Shown piece by piece: positions 30,016 to 40,216 of a stretch of 64,000 bases of DNA. Below the pieces are notes generated by a model. That model was given only the letters and a program-made list of their open reading frames with translations, made no database searches and was not told where the DNA came from. The position numbers and the translations under genes are program-made. The stretch is from assembly GCA_015179045.1 (NCBI GenBank), contig WHUZ01000051.1:248001-312000 (forward strand), read 5' to 3'. The DNA comes from Kalaharituber pfeilii. Lineage: Eukaryota; Ascomycota; Pezizomycetes; Pezizales; Pezizaceae. Numbering within the stretch: the stretch's first letter is position 1; every line of letters starts with the position of its first letter.

Positions 30016-32195
30016 TAGTGAGCGGCACGAGCCGAGCCAGCTCGAGCTCGACTGATCTTGAGCTCGAGCCGGCTCGAGCTGGCCTGGCATGAGCTCGAGC
30101 TGGCTCGAGCTCAAACGAGCCAAGATCATGCTTGTGTTTTTCTTGACAGCTCGCTAAAATGCTTAGCCAGTGCAAGGTTTCATAAACTGTAAATACCTAA
30201 TATAGTAATAATCAGAGACTTGGAGCTCTTTTTTTTTTTTTTTTTTTATTTCATTAATCGCATGCCGCCCTATGGGCTATGGCGATGTTTAGTTACAGTG
30301 GTATGATGGAAAAATGATAATGAAAGAGTAAAGAAAAATCGATAATGAAAGAGTAAAGAAAATTGAACCGTCCTATTCCTCCCCCGCCCATTCCAATATT
30401 TCCGCCATGTTTGTGTCCTTATCTACCTGTCTTATCACGTCTGCTCCTCTTGCGGTTTTCCTGTTCCATGCCGAGCAGCTACTCTTTATGTGATCCCAGG
30501 TCTCCGGCGCTTCGCCGCACCATCTGCACTCCGGGGAGGTGGCCTTTCCAATCCTGAATCTCCATTCCTTCAGTCCCTTATTGCCCAATATCCCTGCCAT
30601 TGTGGCCAGATACCGGCGTTTGTCGACCTTTTGGAGTGGGCGGTAGTTCAGTCCGGCTTGGTTTCTTTCGGCAGCTCTGGATGCTTTGTATTCTTGTCTT
30701 ATTCCTGGCTCTGTCACTATCTCGTCTTCGCTTCGCAAGGCAGTGCCAACTTTCGCCGCTTGGTCCGCCCCCGTGTTGCCTTGTATTCCTTTATGGCTCT
30801 TGACCCACATGATCGCAAGGTCTAGATCACCCCTGGCTGCCCTTTCTTCCCAAAGTCTCCTCACCTCGCTGGCGGCTCCGTCGGGTGTGGGGTCGCCTCT
30901 CGCTATCTTTTGTAGTTTTGCGATCGCCGTCTGTGAGTCGGTGATTACCATCAGCTCGCCTGGCACTTGTAGGGCCTTGCTTATCGCTATGAGCTCTCCA
31001 TCGTTTACCGTGCTTCTCTTCCCCAGGTAGTAAGACTGTGCAGTGGATCGATGGTATACTCCCGCTCCCGTTGTGTCCTCTATCCTGCTCCCGTCCGTAT
31101 ACACCCCTTCCCATCCTTCGTCTGTCTCTCTTTCTATGATAGCTTCCCATTCGTCCCTGCTCAGGTCGCTCGGTTGTGTGGGGAACGTGTGTAGCGGTAG
31201 CGGATTCCGGTGCCTTAGATCTCCTCTCAAGTAAGCAGAGTCCATGTCCGGGCGAAGGATCGGTTCGTGTGGGAATCTCAGTGTTCTGGCTTCTACTCTC
31301 TCTCCTTCTCCTGCTACGAAAGTTTCTATCGACTCTAGGTTGACGATCCCCTCGACTATTGTTCTCCTGGTTCCCCATGGTGCCCCGGTGATGTTTCTCG
31401 CTACCGTGTACTGCCATTTCTCTAGCTCCTTTAACTTCTTTCCCGGCGGAGCCCCTTTCGCATGTCTGAGCCAGGCCCAGCTCCCGTAGGTTGCGATGTT
31501 TCTGGCTATGCTGGTGTATAGCTGTCTTCTTTTGCTTGGGGGAATTTTTGTTAGTCGAGAAGCCGTGTTCCAGGCTGCTTTCCCTAGTCGGAGCCGTTTG
31601 ACGAAGTGTTCGTTGAACTTTAACTCCCAGTCCACCGTTAGCCCCACTAGTCTATAGCTCTTCCCCTTTACTCCTATTACCAACGTTTCCGACTTTTGTG
31701 GATCTATCTCGAACCCTTCGTCCTTGGCTTCCTGAACTAGTTGCATGCGGTGTTTCGTTATGTCTTTCCTCAATCGACTTAGTGACTTGTTGGACATCAC
31801 GCTGTGAAAGTCGTCGACGTATGTCCGTGTGAACTGTCTCTCCTCGGTCTTCTTGACTAGCGGGGCTACCCCTACCAGAAATAGAACCGGAGACAGAGGG
31901 GAACCCTGTGGGACCCCGTCTGTCATCGTGCCGCGTCCTCTGGTTTTCCCAGACTTGGAGCTCATTCTGACCTACCAACAACTTCGAAATGCACAATTTA
32001 GCTGATAGTAGTGAGAAAGATGAAAATTTAGCTTAGTTTACTTTAGTTTGTCAATATTATGTATATAATCAATCCTGGCTCGAGCTCATGCCACGCCAGC
32101 TCGAGCCAGCTCGAGCCGAGCTCACCTACTCACGAGCTGGCTCGAGCTCACCCTCCAGCTCGGCTCGAGCTAGCTCGTGCCGCTCGTTCTTACGG
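30016..32195. repeat. Repeat R3 with CTCGAGC-rich inverted ends, split by a LINE
   Basis: The left end has gagcggcacgagc followed by dense GAGCTCGAGC words (30016-30120). The right end (about 32075-32195) carries the same in inverted orientation, ending gctcgtgccgctc. Without the LINE at 30229-31950 the element is about 450 bp. GC-rich subterminal repeats next to matching termini suggest a non-autonomous TIR element, possibly hAT-like. No TSD could be confirmed. Confidence 0.5.
30229..31950 (-). mobile_element. T1 LINE, 5'-truncated, 1.7 kb, open frame
   Basis: Poly(T) and tail at 30229-30290, then ORF2 from its stop near 30373 up to the truncation at 31950. The remaining 530 codons are open: RT from GVPQGSPLSPVLF with YVDDFHSVMS, RNase H (VYTDGSRIED, VITDSQTAI) and CRWCGEAPETWDH. 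TSD agacttggagctc at 30216-30228 and 31951-31963. The undamaged frame implies a recent insertion. Confidence 0.95.
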
Positions 32196-32389
32196 CTGAC
32201 GTCCTCGTCAGACCTTCGCTTCATTGAGACCTTCACCTCATTTCTTTAGGGTAGCATTTCTGTATGTCAGGGGCCTGTATCATCCATCACCTTGCGCTAC
32301 CGTTAAACCTCTCCATGGGTAAAAAAAAAACCCTGTGGGAAAAAGTACTCCATGGGCGAGGAAGGTATAGGCTCAGTGTCTATCACTTC
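32196..32389. other. Spacer
   Basis: Nothing recognised. Confidence 0.3.
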
Positions 32390-32990
32390 TTCGATTCGTC
32401 GGCATGTGTTCCGTGCAGCTCTTCGACTCGTCGGTATATGCTCAATTCAATTGTCAACTCTTCGATTTTCATCGGTATAGGCTCAATTCATCAGTCTTCG
32501 ATTCGTCGGCATGTACTCAGTTCAGCTCTTCGACTCATCGGCATAGGTTCAATTATCAATTGTCAGTCTTCAATTCGTCGGTATGTGCTTACTTCAGCTC
32601 TTCGACTCATTGGCATAGGTTCAGTCTTCGATTTGTCGGTATGTTCAGCTCTTCGACTCATCGGCATAGCTCAATTATCAATTGTCAGTCTTCAATTCGT
32701 CGGTATGTGCTTACTTCAGCTCTTCGACTCATTGGCATAGGTTCACTCTTCGATTTGTCGGCATGTGCTTACTTCAGCTCTTCGACTCATCGGCATAGCT
32801 CAATTATCAATTGTCAGTCTTCAATTCGTCGGTATGTGCTTACTTCAGCTCTTCGACTCATTGGCATAGGTTCAATTTATCAATTGTCAGGTCTTCGATT
32901 TATCGGTATAAGCTCAATTCAATTCTTCGATACATCGGTATATGCACAATTCAACTCTTCGATACATCAGTATGCTTAGTTCAATTGTCA
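32390..32990. repeat. Tandem array, roughly 120-130-bp higher-order unit
   Basis: Repeated words cttcgattcgtcggcatgtg, acttcagctcttcgactcat and caattatcaattgtcagtct, with copies starting near 32571, 32691 and 32821. Open frames through it (FDSSVYAQF-type) are by-products. It abuts the 3' end of the Gypsy pol gene, where an LTR would be expected. Confidence 0.75.
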
Positions 32991-35225
32991 ACTCTTCGAT
33001 CCATTGGCTTTCTTGGGTGCTCATTATGAAATTTAATAATTTCCTGCAGTACTAAAGGAGCCTGTAAATCATCGAATGATTCCCATGTGTCAGATTCTGC
33101 ACCATAATCTTTCCAATGGACTCGGTACTTTACGCCCCCTTTGGTGCGTCTGCTATCAACAATACAATCCACCTCATATAGTGGTTCCTCTTCCTCATCA
33201 TTATCTTCATTGTCACTTCTCGATGATGAATCAACCTGTGGTTGCACTCTATCTTTAAAAGGCTTCAGTAGTGAAGTGTGTATCACCTTGTGCAGGCGTA
33301 GCCTTTTAGGAATGTTCAGTTCATATGCATGCCGGCTGATTCGTCGAGTAATGGTGTATGGGCCAATGTACTTGCTGGATAAGGACTTGTTTCCAGTTTG
33401 TACTGTCAAATTGCGGCGGTCCACCCATACTTGGTCTCCAACTTGAAATTGGCGAGACTTGTCAATGTGGAGTGCAGAGCGCTTATCGTTGATCTGCTTG
33501 AGGGTTTGGTGAATCTGGCTGTGTACTGCGGTCATACGTTCAATCCATTCTTCAGCAGCTGGGCTGGCATATATGTAATCATCATTGACATGAATAGTAC
33601 GTGGGTCAAACCCATACAGGCTGCGGAATGGGCTGTATCCATGTGTGGCGGTATTTGTAGAGTTGTATGCGAATTCGGCTAGTGGTAGCCATTGTACCCA
33701 ACGTTTCGGACGATCATGGCAGTAGATTCTCAAGTATTGTTAGAGTGTTTGTATCGCTCTCTCACTCAGGCCATCTGTCTGTGGGTGATGTGCTGTTGAC
33801 AGCCTCAGACCAATATGAAGCTTCGCATTTAGATCTCGCATAAATGCACTTGTGAATTGTGGGCCACGGTCTGAGGTAACATGCCTGGGTAAGCCATGAA
33901 GTCGCCAAATTTCACAAATGTAGGCATTTGCTACGTCCTCTGCTGTCCATGTCGTTTTAGCAGGTATATAGTGCTGCATCTTAGTAAAACGGTCTGTGAT
34001 AACTAAGACAGCATTGAATCCTTCACTTTCAGGAAGTTTTCCTACAAAGTCCATAGCTATTTCTTCCCAGGGTAGAGTTCCTGTAGGCATTGGTACTAAT
34101 TTCGTTTGGCGGGCATGTCTGTCTGCTTTAGCCTTTTGGCAATGATGGCAACCAGCAACATAGCGTGAGATATCCTCTTGCCATCCTTTCCATATAAAGT
34201 TGCGTGATACAAGCTCTTCAGTACGTCGTCGTCCCCAATGGCCTGCAACTCTGGAATCATGACATTGTTGTAGCACAGCATGCTGACAATCAGTAGGTAC
34301 AATAAGCAGTCCGCTCTCAATATCTTTGGGCCATGTTGTGACATCAATTCCTTCTAGATTTGGGTCTGGAATGTCTTCTTCTTCAGGGTCTGAAGCATCT
34401 TCTTCATTGGCTGGAGTATCTTTATTGGCTGGAGCATCTTCGTTGGCTGGAGCATCTTCGTTGGCTTGTGCAACTATAAGTTGGCCTTCTTTGAACATTG
34501 GTGCATTGGTTCTTGAAGGTTCGTTACCTTCTCGTCGTGTGATAGCATCTGGGCGTCCCATCGCTGATCCCGGTCGATACTTGATAATGTAGTCGAATTC
34601 AGCGAGCTTTTCGGCCCATTCAGCCTGTCGCATGTTTAATCTTGGCTTGGTTTGAAAGTACTGTAGTCCTTGATGATCTGTATGTACTTCAAACTGCATT
34701 GTCAAACTAAGAAGCCATGTACGCCAGTGTAGTAAAGAGCTGACGATTGCCCATAACTCTTTATCATGTATAGGCCAGTTGCGTTGATGTTGCTTTAGTA
34801 ACCGTGAGTGGCAGTCCACCAATTTCCACTGCCGGGCTTCAGCCTCATTTTCGTCTGTTGCTGGGTGTAATTGAGAGAATACTCCTGCAATAGCTTGATT
34901 TGATGCATCCGTTTCAATGAGTGTGCGTAGTGTTCTATCATACTGTGCAAGTATAGGAGCAGATTCAAATAGCTTTTTCAATTCGTCAAATGCACTCTGT
35001 TGTTGTTCAGCCCAGGACTATGGTATATCCTTACAAGTCAACTCAACGAGTGGCTTGGTTCGTGCACTGTAATTCTTGATGAATCGTCTGTAGAAGTTGA
35101 TGAATCCTAGAAAGGACTGTACTTCTTTCTTCCTTTGTGGTGCTTTCCAATCTTGAATCACTTTTACTTTCTTTGGATCAATTTTGACTTCGGTACCATT
35201 GCGTAGCTGTGCCCCCTGAGGTGGG
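32981..35225 (-). pseudogene. Gypsy pol remnant: RT end, RNase H, integrase, chromodomain
   Basis: Begins within RT (KVIQDWKAPQRKKEVQSFLG, near 35150), passes a stop near 35020, and continues with RNase H (LIETDASNQAIAGVFSQ; DHQGLQYF). Integrase has an HHCC zinc finger (H...H...CHHCQKAKA) and the catalytic core (MDFVGKLPES; TSDRGPQFTS; HPQTDGLSE). A TAA at 33740-33742 cuts the frame, which resumes in phase as YLRIYCHDRPKRW. The C-terminus has a chromodomain (YEVDCIVDSRRTKGGVKYRV...W). Chromodomains are known to steer some Gypsy elements to heterochromatin. Confidence 0.85.
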
Positions 35226-35424
35226 TGCAGATGTGGATGCAGATGTCGATTGACTAGTATTAGTAGTTAGTAAAGCAGGGGGTAATACCTTACATAGAAC
35301 TATATCTACAAAATTGTGAGCTTCAAGCACCACAGTGACCTGGTAAGTTGCCATTTTTTAGTATCAGATAACTCTAGTAATTTTACAGTTGATACTGGCT
35401 TAGTACTTCAAAATCCGGTTCTGC

Positions 35425-36470
35425 AGTCTCTTCCTATATGCCCTTTGCGTCTACACTTGAAACAGAGGCCTGCTTTAATTCTTACATCCTTCTCATGCTG
35501 AGAAACATAATTTCTAGTCTTAATATTGTTTCTGGGAAGTGTTGTTTGTTACGATTTCGAGGCTCGTGTATCTGACCGAGTGCGTGTTGAGGGTCATGTA
35601 TCTAATCGACTGCTTGTCGACGCTCGTGTCTCTAATCGACTGCCTGTCTTAACAGCTATACTCTTCCAAGCATCATAATCATGCAGAGGGGCATTCTGGC
35701 CTTCCAGAGCCCTTCGTAGACTTGGCTTTAGCCCTGGTTCCAACAGGAAAGGTAGGTTCTCATTTGGTAATTTTGCACGAATGTTGAGTGACTCTGCTTC
35801 AACAAAGAAACCAGTTTGCTGAAGTGTTGCAAGGGAGGGGGTATCATTTGCTTGCCAGCCTGGGTCAGAAGCTTCTCGTAAAGCTCGAAGCCCAGTCTAT
35901 TCATCCTGTAGCTTTTTCTTATTAAGCCTCTACCATAATGCAGCCTTGCCTTTCATTGCTACATTAAGCAGTCCGAATCGAATGCCTGGAGTGTTTGTTG
36001 TCCGTAATGCTACCATGTTTTGAAATTCATACTCAAATTCATCAAAATTTGAGGTACCATAAAATCTAGGTATCTCTGTAAGGCGGAGTGCTTGAATGGC
36101 ATCGCGGTCCTCCTTACTGATTGCAGTATCTAAGTTATCTGCTTCCGAGCTTGCTGAGACTGATAGAGTTGCCGGGGCGGCCCGAGTTGCTGGGGTTGCC
36201 GGAATTGCCGGGGTGGCTGCCAGAGTCGCTGAGGTTGCTGAATTTGCCGGGGTGGCTGCCAGAGTTGCTACTTTTCGTTCTAGCTTCTTGATGGTAGCCT
36301 GGAGGGCTTGTATAGTCTGTTGAGTAGTTGCAGTCGATCTTGGGGGTTCTGGTGAGGGTGATCCTAATGTTGGGGAGTAGTGTGATGGCGATTCCAATGT
36401 TGGGGAGTAGGGTGTAGGCGATCCCAATGTTGGGAGTAGGGTACTTCGTCATCCATATCCATTTGTGCAA
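35425..36470 (-). pseudogene. Gypsy gag remnant
   Basis: N-terminal repeats of the form SPTLGSPS, an Ala/Thr/Pro-rich stretch, then a gag core (ALRLTEIPRFYGTSNFDEFEYE) up to an in-frame TAG near 35930. Past more stops, a CCHC knuckle CFKCRRKGHIGRDC is readable near 35430-35470. Confidence 0.75.
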
Positions 36471-36592
36471 GCGAGTAACTTCAAAGGGTTGAAGGCGAGA
36501 ACGTTTGTTGAGTAAAGGTAAACGGTAAGGCGTTGAGGTAAAAGGTAAAGGTAAGGCGTTGAGGTAAAAGGTAAAAGGTAAAAGGTTCAGCG

Positions 36593-36851
36593 TTGTAATG
36601 TTACGGTGTCTGCGATTGCAGCGAAATGTAGGTGTAACTTAGGACAACGCTTGGAACTTGACCTTTGTATAGAGGCCGTGGAGGCCTCTATATATAGGCG
36701 TCCAGCGTGTCGGTTATTTGCATTATTCTATTTAACATTGAGTGCTAACTAACAAGCTTCTCTCTCTTCACCATCATAACTATGGATGGCGTGATTATCA
36801 TGCGTCATCTCTCATCGCTTATCATTGATACTTTGTTGGGTCACCCTGACA
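36593..36851 (-). repeat. Gypsy 5' LTR
   Basis: The complement starts TGTCAGGGTGACCCAACA and contains CTATATATAGAGGCC, a TATA-box-like motif; it ends near CATTACA at 36593. A GGTAAAAGG-rich leader (36490-36590) follows before gag. The exact 3' border is uncertain without a second LTR. Confidence 0.6.
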
Positions 36852-37388
36852 AACCGGGCCAGTCATGAGTGGCCCGGATGAGGTTGCTGGCCCCGAACTT
36901 AGTCAGCTCGAAGAAGCGGTTCATGAAGTATGACTGACAGCTCACCTTCCACATTGGGGTACTTAATTTTGCTTATCATATATATAGCTTGCTATCATGC
37001 AGACAGATACTCTTTGAGCAGCCACGGGTTCCATAGCAATAATCAGGCAGGTCCGCGACCAACAGAACATTTGACCATGTCACCTTCAGTAAGCAGTACA
37101 TGAACGCTGCAGATATAAACCAGCATTCGACAGCCGTTAGCATTGATGAATAGTGCACTATCTCCTGCTGATTGTCGTAGTATTCGTTTTTGCATTGAAG
37201 GTAATTATTTCCACGTAAGCTAGAAATTCCTGACTCTCTAAGCCCACCATGCTTTGAGATGTACATCTCGATGGGACTACCAATTACGTTAGCCTCGCAT
37301 CCAGTTTTACCTAGCTATACCGGACGACCCTTGGACGGTTTTTGCAATCCACATACAAAACGATCAGCTATCCCCGATGGCCAGTTGA
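36852..37388. other. Intergenic
   Basis: Near 36870 it holds GAGTGGCCCGG, similar to the Ginger-like TIR interior but without a proper terminus. No gene recognised. Confidence 0.3.
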
Positions 37389-37451
37389 TTTTTTTTTTTT
37401 TTTTTTTTTATCAGTACTCGCGTGCCGCCCTATGGGCTATGGCGAGAGAAC
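37389..37451 (-). mobile_element. T1 tail-only insertion, 63 bp
   Basis: Poly(T), then the complement of the T1 tail ending ctatggcgagagaac. TSD ggccagttga at 37379-37388 and 37452-37461. Only about 6 nt upstream of the hairpin were copied. Confidence 0.9.
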
Positions 37452-37461
37452 GGCCAGTTGA

Positions 37462-38064
37462 ACAGGAAGCTGTGGCAAGGTGCACAGCAGACAGTCGTTC
37501 ACAATACCACTTCCTACCCCGCATCTTAGCCAATAAAAAGGGCAGACCCGCTTCTCTGTAAGATACAGTGTGCGTGTAGGGATAGTCTTGTCGCGCTTTG
37601 CTCCACACCCACTATATTGTCTGTTGAATAAGGAATCCAGTTGCCCGACATTGAGCGCCGCAAGAATGAATCGCTAACCGGAGTCTCGCTCTTGGCATGA
37701 CCAAAGAATTGACTAAATGGTCAGTAGGTTGCCTATACGAGCCCACGCTAGCTACATATATTGGACCCAGATGTGCAGGAATCGTCGCATGCCGGATTTC
37801 GTTAGCTTGCTACGGAACAGTTCCACAAACGGTACTTCTACTCTTGGTATGATGGAAAGGTATGGTACCGGTACTAGATCGCTAGCCTACAAGATTTTAC
37901 CATTGCAATCCGATGCTCGTGAGCTTTCGATGCACGTAATTGCCCACTCGGGAAAGCTTATATGAAGAGAGTTTTGTGTACGCTGTTCAGATGGAGATAT
38001 ACAAAAGTTATTCTTGACATCTAACACTTGATATACCCTAGAAGGAGAGTCAAATGGACATTTT
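37462..38064. other. Intergenic
   Basis: An 82-codon ORF at 37717-37965 has no recognisable features. Nothing else identified. Confidence 0.3.
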
Positions 38065-38076
38065 CAATCAACGCTT

Positions 38077-38123
38077 ACGAGGGCGACATGCGAGTAATGA
38101 TATAAAAAATAAGAAAAAAACAT
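38077..38123 (+). mobile_element. T1 tail-only insertion, partial hairpin
   Basis: Starts inside the hairpin (gagggcgacatgcgagtaat), then gatat and an A-rich end. It is flanked by caatcaacgctt (38065-38076) and aatcaaacgctt (38124-38135), an imperfect TSD. The same target received the next element. Confidence 0.75.
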
Positions 38124-38135
38124 AATCAAACGCTT

Positions 38136-38520
38136 CGGGGTCGTAGTACACGGAATCCCCCTGAGGAAGGACCTGGGGAGAGTACGGCGATGGTTGGAGG
38201 CCGGAAATGAGGGATTGGGGAAGACAGTGGGCATCAGGTGGTTAAGGAAGAAGTCAGTGTTGTTGAAAGAGGGGAAGAAGACGAGTTCAGTTGTTGTGTA
38301 CCTGGAATGCGACACCGACATCGACAGGGTAAGGCTGGGGGGGAAGTGGCTGAGGATTTGCAGGACAGAGGACGAAAGTGACGCGCCTGCACGGGGAACC
38401 TCCACCCGCATCATGTTCTAGCACCGCGGGAAACACATGTAGCTAGCCATTAGTTCTTTCCTTTTTTCTTTTATGTATCTAAGACATCGCCATAGCCCGT
38501 AGGGCGGCATGCGATTAATG

Positions 38521-38550
<30 letters not shown>
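38136..38550 (+). mobile_element. ORF1-only retroelement with T1 tail
   Basis: About 285 bp of open ORF1 sequence run straight into a short 3' UTR, the tail cgccatagcccgtagggcgg and about 30 A, with no endonuclease or RT. The flanks carry caaacgctt at 38127-38135 and 38552-38560. A CCCGC-N15-GCGGG hairpin follows the ORF region, as in the related copies at 9024 and 48083. Confidence 0.85.
38137..38421 (+). CDS. Truncated ORF1 of ORF1-only element
   Basis: Open from the element's 5' border: VVVHGIPLRKDLGRVRRWLE, then TVGIRWLRKKS, KKTSSVVVYLE and VRLGGKWLRICR, with a stop at 38421. The opening and the SSVVVYL strand resemble the RNA-binding part of LINE ORF1/gag-like proteins in fungi. The protein differs from ORF1a/ORF1b of the intact LINE in this window. 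The start codon is missing because the copy is 5'-truncated. Confidence 0.6.
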   Translation, partial: GVVVHGIPLRKDLGRVRRWLEAGNEGLGKTVGIRWLRKKSVLLKEGKKTSSVVVYLECDTDIDRVRLGGKWLRICRTEDESDAPARGTSTRIMF

Positions 38551-38552
<2 letters not shown>

Positions 38553-38560
38553 AAACGCTT

Positions 38561-39256
38561 GGCATGCATTCGTCAGAATTCCTTTACAAAAGTACTTCGG
38601 AAAGTAGGGCGCAGGACTTCTTTTCAATGTTCTCTACAACAGCGATAGAACATAAATAGAGGATCTTTTCAATAGATACCTTTCAATGTATAATGACTTA
38701 TTTAACAAGGCGAGGAATAAGGCCCTATTCTGACCAGCTGGGTGGGAACCTGCCGCCGCGCCAAGGGCATCTATTGACACACTATATTTTTCTGCTGACG
38801 TCACTTGGTAATAAAATCTTGCCCAGAACGATGACACAATTCTACTGTCGAATAGCCGTTCTCAGTGTTTGCTGCCGGTTATGAAATTGCAATCGAATGA
38901 CGAAGAATGCAAATAATGATACTTGCTGTCAAATAACTTGGCTGGACGTTGAAATATGATGGAGACAATATCTACCAAAGTGAAGTAGAGGGCATAGTTC
39001 GCATCGAATTTGCACAAGCGAAATGGCTCCAATGTCGAGGCCGCTAATCAGAAGTGATGTCAATTGTCGTATTGCCTGCAGTCCTCTGAATTGTGATATT
39101 TACACCACAATGAACTCCTTTTGGACTTTCCCCCGGATCGGCGCCCTGCAGGGTGCAATTGAGTTTTTCTGCCGTTATGAACTAGGTTAGTCTCCATAAC
39201 AATGGTCTCACTGCCAACAAGGCTGTGGATTTACAATGAGTCGATACGGATTTCCT
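38561..39256. other. Intergenic
   Basis: No gene or repeat recognised. Confidence 0.3.
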
Positions 39257-40010
39257 TCATTTGGTGATCAACGTCCATCGTGATACTTGAAGCAGAGCTG
39301 GAAAAGCAAATGATAGGTCTGTGAAATGATCAGTCTTTAATCTTTTCGGGGGTGGGCAATCTGTTTTCACTATTGGATTGCCTAACACTCTAATCGGTAG
39401 CAGGTCCGGCAGCAGACTTGGTGGGACTGCTCCTGTTCGATGGCAGGGTGAATGCACGTAGACCGTATACGAATGTTGTTGCCCATTTTGACGCCTAGGA
39501 ATGATTTTCCAATTATGATTAGAAAGGTCTGGCAGCATAAACAGAACTTTGATATCATGTTGCTTTAGGAAGTCGTACTGTATGGTTTTCTTCGGCAATG
39601 ACCTACATGTTGCCATTCTCGTATGGCATCTTTTTGAAGGCATGCGGCAATACTGGCTGATTATTGTACAGAAACTTGTGTTCAGTTTCGAATTAAAAGC
39701 AATTTGCGATAGGATATTCACACTTCCGAAATACAGTAGCAAACTGGCCGGGTTCTATGACGTATGCAGACTTGTCTTGTAATTTGAAAATCGCCGGACG
39801 GGAACATGCAATACCGCTGACCGCAACCCTACCTATGTGTCGCAATGAGTAGTCTAGGCAGCGCAAGTGGGTGCTTCGTATACAGCTCAGGTTCGAATGG
39901 CCCCACATCCAAAACATACAGCTCGTATTGCTGGAGGAACCGCAGCGCGACACGGTATGAAGAATTAACTAACCTGCAGCTCCTCTAAGAATTCCGAGCC
40001 CACCTACGGA
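39257..40010 (-). other. Possible gene remnant, minus strand
   Basis: A 161-codon ORF (39742-39257) and, upstream, a protein-like stretch (FLQQYELYVLDVGPFEPEL near 39940-39870) with GTAGGG...ACAAG that could be an intron. I could not assemble a consistent model and recognise no domain. It may be coding or chance. Confidence 0.2.
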
Positions 40011-40216
40011 TGTTTTATTATGGCGAATAGAAGCTCAGAGTGGCCCTCTTGAGGCTTTGAGCTCAGTACAACAGAATGAGACTACTTCACACCGCCTTCA
40101 CAGAAAGCATTTAAACCCTCGCTGTGAGCCTCTTTCAAGAAACCTATACCACACCATCAAACCTCGAGACCCAAACTCAACTTACCACCCCCGCTATCAA
40201 CCATACTTGTTAGAAA

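Larger units (their letters stand above)
32981..36851 (-). mobile_element. Decayed chromodomain Gypsy element
   Basis: Reading 5'->3' on the minus strand: a 5' LTR (36851-about 36593), gag (36470-35425), a deletion that removes protease and most RT, then RNase H, integrase and chromodomain. The 3' LTR is not seen and a tandem array occupies its place. Stops interrupt gag and pol. Confidence 0.85.

Noticed and set aside
32404..33029. Long open frames with repeated FDSSVYAQF/FSSSTHRH words
   Set aside because: They lie in a tandem DNA array and are open in more than one frame; best explained by the repeat period.
36860..36990. Another Ginger-like terminus (GAGTGGCCCGG)
   Set aside because: It lacks the GGAACA end and a partner TIR; similarity is limited to 11 bp.
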